From Atherinomorus stipes (taxonomy: Eukaryota > Chordata > Actinopteri > Atheriniformes > Atherinidae): 64,000 nucleotides of DNA. The notes below the pieces were generated by a model. It made no database searches. It was not told the DNA's origin and saw only the letters and a program-made list of their open reading frames with translations. The position numbers and the translations under genes are program-made. The stretch is taken from contig JALJCO010013654.1 of assembly GCA_023101725.1 (NCBI GenBank), positions 1,902,022 through 1,966,021 on the forward strand. The letters run 5' to 3'. Numbering within the stretch: the first letter of the stretch is position 1; each line of letters starts with the position of its first letter. This document shows positions 59,621 to 64,000 of this stretch, piece by piece.

Positions 59621-60422
59621 AAGACATTATATTATACTGTATTACCATCAAAAGCAAGGTAATGAATGATGAATATGTAGAATCAGCTTATTATACGTGT
59701 TTCACTTTCACTGCATTAACTAACAATCTTTCAAATGACTATAATTAGTGTAGTTCAGCTTGTTCCCCCACTTATACAGCTTTTCCTGCACATTTTAGGC
59801 TTACACAGACAGACAATGTCGCTGTATGGTTTGTAGCAGGAAAGGTCTGGACATGATTTAGATAGACCTCAGCATTAACAAGGCAACAAACTAAGGCATG
59901 TTCATTACTAAAACAGAAGCATTCTGCAGTCACTGCTGTGACGCCGTTATATAACTGAAATTTGCTGCTATTTTTATAGCTTTTTTTGGCTCATTGGGTC
60001 CCTCACTCAAAAATTCCCTGAATTTTAGTAGGTTACAGTAAAATGATATAGTGGCAACATAAACATCTGAATTTAACATTACAGTACTTTGATTTCAAGG
60101 TATCAAATAATCTTAATTTATTAATGATTAGATTAATGACTTTGTTTCTGGATCTGAGGACACACCTGCATGCATGGTGCAGGTGTTGTTCATATTCAAA
60201 TGCTCTGAACACATTTAACCTCATTGCTCATGTTTGATTCCTATACGTTGCCGTGGGGGAAAAAACAGTCAAAAAGCAGAAAACCAGTATAGACTTAGTG
60301 ATCGTCAACCCCAGTGAGGAGTCTTTTTACAATCCATCTGCGGTCTCCTCTCAGTATCAGGTGATAAGTACAGTGCGAACAGTGTTTCATTTACTATCAA
60401 ATGTTAAATGAGGACATCAGAG

Positions 60423-60426
<4 letters not shown>

Positions 60427-60455
<29 letters not shown>
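60427..60455. repeat. Poly(A) run
   Basis: About 29 A, low complexity, in the necab1 5' intron. Confidence 0.9.
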
Positions 60456-60458
<3 letters not shown>

Positions 60459-61093
60459 AGATCAGGAATCAGAAGTTTACTTTCTGCACCTTCACTCCCC
60501 TCTCCACCTTACTGATCCAAAGAGGGACCTTTTGTGGTTCTGTGTTTACAATCTAAAGTATTAGCAGGTTTAAGCCGAACAAAATAAGCTGATGCAGAAT
60601 CAGTTCATGAAATATTTCCATTAGAACTCGTATGCATAAATGTTTAATAATGATTTCGTTTTTTACCCCAAGTTTCTAGTTCAGACGCAGTGTTACAGTA
60701 CATCTGCACCGACAAGTCTGATGGGGATGAACTGATGAAAATAGTGAAAATAGTGCAGCAGATATTCCTGAAACGTCCCAGCGAATTGGTAAACTTCTAG
60801 TAGATGAAGGAAAAACTGAGGATATTAGCCCACAGAAAAGTTGCTCCAGCTCATCATTCTGACCAATCAGTCTCTTTCTGATGAGAATAATTCTGGAAAA
60901 GTTCGCCATCTTACATGCTGTGATCATGCAAGACAGAAGGACTTGCACGAAGAAGGTGCATGAAGACGAGGGAATATCCAGCTTGGGTTGTTTTGCAGAT
61001 ACGCTGCAGCTTGTTGAGCATCACAAGTTTATTTCACAGTGCAGTGTTAGCCATGCTTTCACTAATGCATGTACACCTGTGGAGCATTTTAAA

Positions 61094-61700
61094 TAGGGCT
61101 GGGAATCACAAGGTACCTTGCGATACGATACTATCACAATATTTTGCCTACGATAACGATAATATCACGATACAGTGATTCTGCAAAAATCAATATATTG
61201 CAATAAATTTATCCACGATAGACCTCAGTATTTGTCCCTAAAGACATTCCAAATTTATTGACCAAAGTGAATCCATGTGAAATTAATTTCAAAATATTAT
61301 CAATCAGTAGCACATAAGTGACATCAGTTAATATGAAATGAGCAAAACAGTAAAACAAAGGGCACAGTGGATCTTCTTAAGGAAGCATATAAAAAAATAA
61401 ACATTTCAGTCATTTCTTCATAATCTCAAACAACTGGGTGGTCTATGAAAACCTGGACACACATTTTAATTTGGACTTAACACCATGTTTAAAGTTTAAC
61501 CTGAACTTGCAGCCTGCACATAGATATCAGTGCTAATGTAGGGATTTTTCTACATGCTGAACCGCGAAATCTCACTGGTCTCTTACAAAATCTCGCGAGA
61601 TTTCGTAAAAATATCGATACAGCTTTTTAAAATATCGATATGATATCGCAACACAAAATATTGCGATATTTCAGTGTATCGATATTTTAGCACACCCCTA
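61094..61700. mobile_element. Non-autonomous hAT element with perfect 8-bp TSD
   Basis: 607 bp beginning TAGGGCTGGGAATCAC and ending TAGCACACCCCTA. Identical duplications ATTTTAAA lie at 61086-61093 and 61701-61708. Sub-terminal ATATCGATA/TATCGATAT words are opposed. It shares ATTGCGATATTTCAGTGTAT and CTCGCGAGATTTCGT-type words with the element at 18776-19502, so the two are relatives. Confidence 0.88.
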
Positions 61701-63299
61701 ATTTTAAACATGTGCAAATAGCGCAGTTCCGATACTGCAGACCACAATCTGTCAGCAGCGCTGTTAGTGTATCTCTCAGATTATTTACATATACTGTATC
61801 CTGCTTCCCTTTCAACACACTCTTACATTCAATTTTAATTCATTCAATGATGATGATGTCAGCTAGTTCCATAATTTATGCATCAAAGCACATGAGAGAT
61901 ATTCGATTATCTTGAGACTTAGAAGACAATTCACATGACTGCATTGCAACACGTTCCATTTTTCAACAATTATTGCTCAATGAATTTTTTTCCCGTACAT
62001 TATTGTCCTTGAACATGGATGGGAAACACCTAGTCGCAAAATGCATTCCTTAGAAGTAGCCCTAACATGCAGCACTTTTACATGATCAAGAGACCCATCA
62101 CAGAACTACTACCAAGATCAAGTTCGGATTTGAGAAATCCAGATCAAAGGCGGATGAAAGATGACTCATCAGAAAATAAGATGCTTATGTTACAAGTCCA
62201 TTGTGCACCATGCATCTTTCAACGCTGACGGGGGAAAGAAAATATTTGGCAGCCATTCCATGGTATCTATCTGCAGTCACCACACGCTCGGTGTTTCTGC
62301 CTATTCATCTACATCAACAGCCGAAGGAAATCTTCCCACATTTAGTAAAGATGTTCACTATGAATCATGGATTAACTGATTAAAATGTGACAATCATAAG
62401 TCCATGCAAAAGGTTATCTTTTTTTAAAAAATACCAGTAAAATGAAGAATTCATATACAAACTATAAAAAAATTTTTGATTATGAAGTGTTAACATTTAA
62501 AATAAATTCAGAAGTCAAGTGTGTATTGACTTGGATGTAAACTACAATTTGTCAGAGGAGCAGAGGCATACATCTGCTTGACATTTACTGGAGGTGATGG
62601 GGTTTCACGCATGGATGAAGCAGATGAAGGACATCACTAGGCTTATGAGTGCAGGAGTGTGTAAAACTTTAGATCTGAAACAGCTTTTGACAAGGATGCT
62701 ACTCATATGACATTGTTAAATATATAAAGAAACAAAAATTGTCCACCATTAGTCAGTCTACCAGGAAAGTGTTCAATTTGATTTACCAGCTGTGATGTGC
62801 TACCTAAAGCAACTGTCATCGAACACAAGCCTTATCTGTATGAAACTGGAGATTGTATCATTTTAAATGGTCTCTGAGTCTTCAAACTAATAGATAATCA
62901 ATTAATGAACATTAAGCCACTGTTAATTTATACATTTGTCAACTAATTTGTAAGTTTAGACCAAAATCTATTAAATTCCATGCCTTTGAATTCTTTTTTT
63001 TTTCAAAGATGCCCTTGTATACCCTTGTATAACTGCAACTACAAGGCGTTGATGGTTCGATTCCAAGCTTCCTCTATCCACATGTAAAACTGCAACTTTA
63101 TTTACAATAATGCACTTTAAAAACAACAAAGCTGACCAAAGTGCCACAATGTGCAACATACCATTAGAAAAAAATAAAAATAATTAAAAGAAATAGTGTA
63201 TTTCTAAGTACATCAACCTTTTAAAATACAGTCAAATGAAATAAAATAGTTGAAATCAACTGAAATCAGATCAAAATGTCATCATGTCAAGTTGCGCCA

Positions 63300-63545
63300 A
63301 AAGCAAAAGTAAATGAATGGATCTTAAGAAATTTAAAAGCAGCTATAAAGGAGGCTGATCCAATGAATAGGGGCAGCTCATTCCACTGTTTAGGGGCTGT
63401 CGCTGAAGGCTCAGTCCCCTCTGAGCTTCCCACTAGTCTTGGGTACACTCATGAGGAGGATACATTCAGGATGTCAGAGTCCTTGGGCAAGACACTAAAC
63501 TCCACGTTCCCCCTTCATAAGTGCCTAACAAAAAGCACCAACAGC
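63300..63545. mobile_element. LINE/SINE-like debris
   Basis: GGCAGCTCATTCCACTGTTT and GAAGGCTCAGTCCCCT recall LINE 3' regions. TCCTTGGGCAAGACACTAAAC matches the body motif of the SINE at 8651-8902 in shortened view (CTTGGGCAAGACACTAAAC). The borders are unclear. Confidence 0.4.
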
Positions 63546-64000
63546 AGCTGCTCTGATCAATCAGAACTGTACCATCAGAGGCAAATCATTCCTTTTTTTT
63601 TTTATCTGATCAGAAAAACATGACCAGTCTGACCAATAAACTGAATAATGCAGTCTCAATAGGACACACTTTTTCATCATTACTGAACCATTGTGTTTAC
63701 TTCACTGACATTATGCTCCTAAAAGTAGTCACATTATAATACGTATGTCTTAATGATGAGTATTGATATACAGTATTTACTATGGGTATTTCTCTCATTA
63801 AGATTTCATCATTACTTAACGATCACTTTAAGATAAACGTGCTCCCTCAAGTCACATCAAATTCAATATGAAGCAACTTGTAAGTTATATTCAACAAATT
63901 GTGAACCTTTAAAACAAAACTTACCAGAAATGGACTCAAATCAAAACCAATTGGAACAATCTTCAATTTTTGAAATGAGATTTTTGTTTAGAAAGAACAA

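Larger units (their letters stand above)
50944..64000 (-). other. necab1: necab1 5' intron (partial), transposon rich
   Basis: No NECAB1 EF-hand exon was found between 50944 and the window end, so this is taken as intron. It contains a stack of hAT, fold-back and LINE elements (51795-54090), a Tc1 fragment (55280-55405), a LINE with a nested MITE (57416-59080), a TTAA MITE fragment (59365-59620), a hAT element (61094-61700) and SINE/LINE-like debris near 63300-63545. The remaining stretches look like anonymous A+T-rich DNA. Confidence 0.7.

Noticed and set aside
63276..63623. 115-residue plus-strand frame near the window end
   Set aside because: It overlaps LINE/SINE-like debris and shows no protein family features.
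54481..64000. Missing NECAB1 EF-hand exons
   Set aside because: I looked on the minus strand for the DKNDDGKLS-type loop and the HELFHTID segment and found none, so they are placed beyond the window.

Overview
The window is vertebrate nuclear DNA, most likely from a ray-finned (teleost) fish. Coding sequence is confined to short GT-AG exons that translate into conserved vertebrate proteins. The introns are compact and packed with DNA-transposon debris, tRNA-derived SINEs and LINE pieces of types I know from teleosts. There are no bacterial operons, CRISPR arrays or prophages.

Two protein genes are present, arranged tail to tail, and both run off the window at their 5' ends. On the + strand, six exons at 7311-16662 encode all but about the first 35 residues of PIP4P2 (TMEM55A), a late-endosomal/lysosomal phosphatidylinositol-4,5-bisphosphate 4-phosphatase; its 3' UTR extends to about 18.1 kb. 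On the - strand, ten exons between 50943 and 21368 encode about 272 C-terminal residues of NECAB1, a neuronal EF-hand protein with a C-terminal ABM domain. Its first exons, with most of the EF-hand pair, lie beyond 64000. As I recall the human 8q21.3 map, NECAB1 and PIP4P2 are also close and convergent there, which supports both identifications. C8orf88, which I recall lying between them in human, was not recognised here.

Layout: 1-7310 is pip4p2 intron 1, with a Tc1-like relic (3437-4755) split by a small hAT element and a TTAA-flanked MITE (5332-5967). 7311-16662 holds the pip4p2 exons and introns, including a SINE inside a fold-back element, a 175-bp TTTC array and a second Tc1-like relic. 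16663-18090 is the pip4p2 3' UTR, which contains a 92-base G run followed by 31 A. 18776-19502 is a hAT element with a perfect target-site duplication in the intergenic gap. 20640-50943 is necab1, with a piggyBac remnant (24531-26489) carrying a nested palindromic MITE, a THAP-domain transposon remnant (35850-36765), paired near-perfect palindromes (39515-39577) and a Tc1-like element filling most of one intron (49477-50866). 50944-64000 is necab1 5' intron, with a packed transposon stack (51795-54090), a LINE with a nested MITE (57416-59080) and another hAT element (61094-61700).

The two genes are not known to share a pathway; their proximity is inherited gene order. I found no convincing previously undescribed biological system. 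The most interesting material is the nested transposon architecture, several exact target-site duplications, the extreme homopolymer in the pip4p2 3' UTR, and splice-site features of necab1 (a 26-nt microexon and a run of exons with weaker donors).
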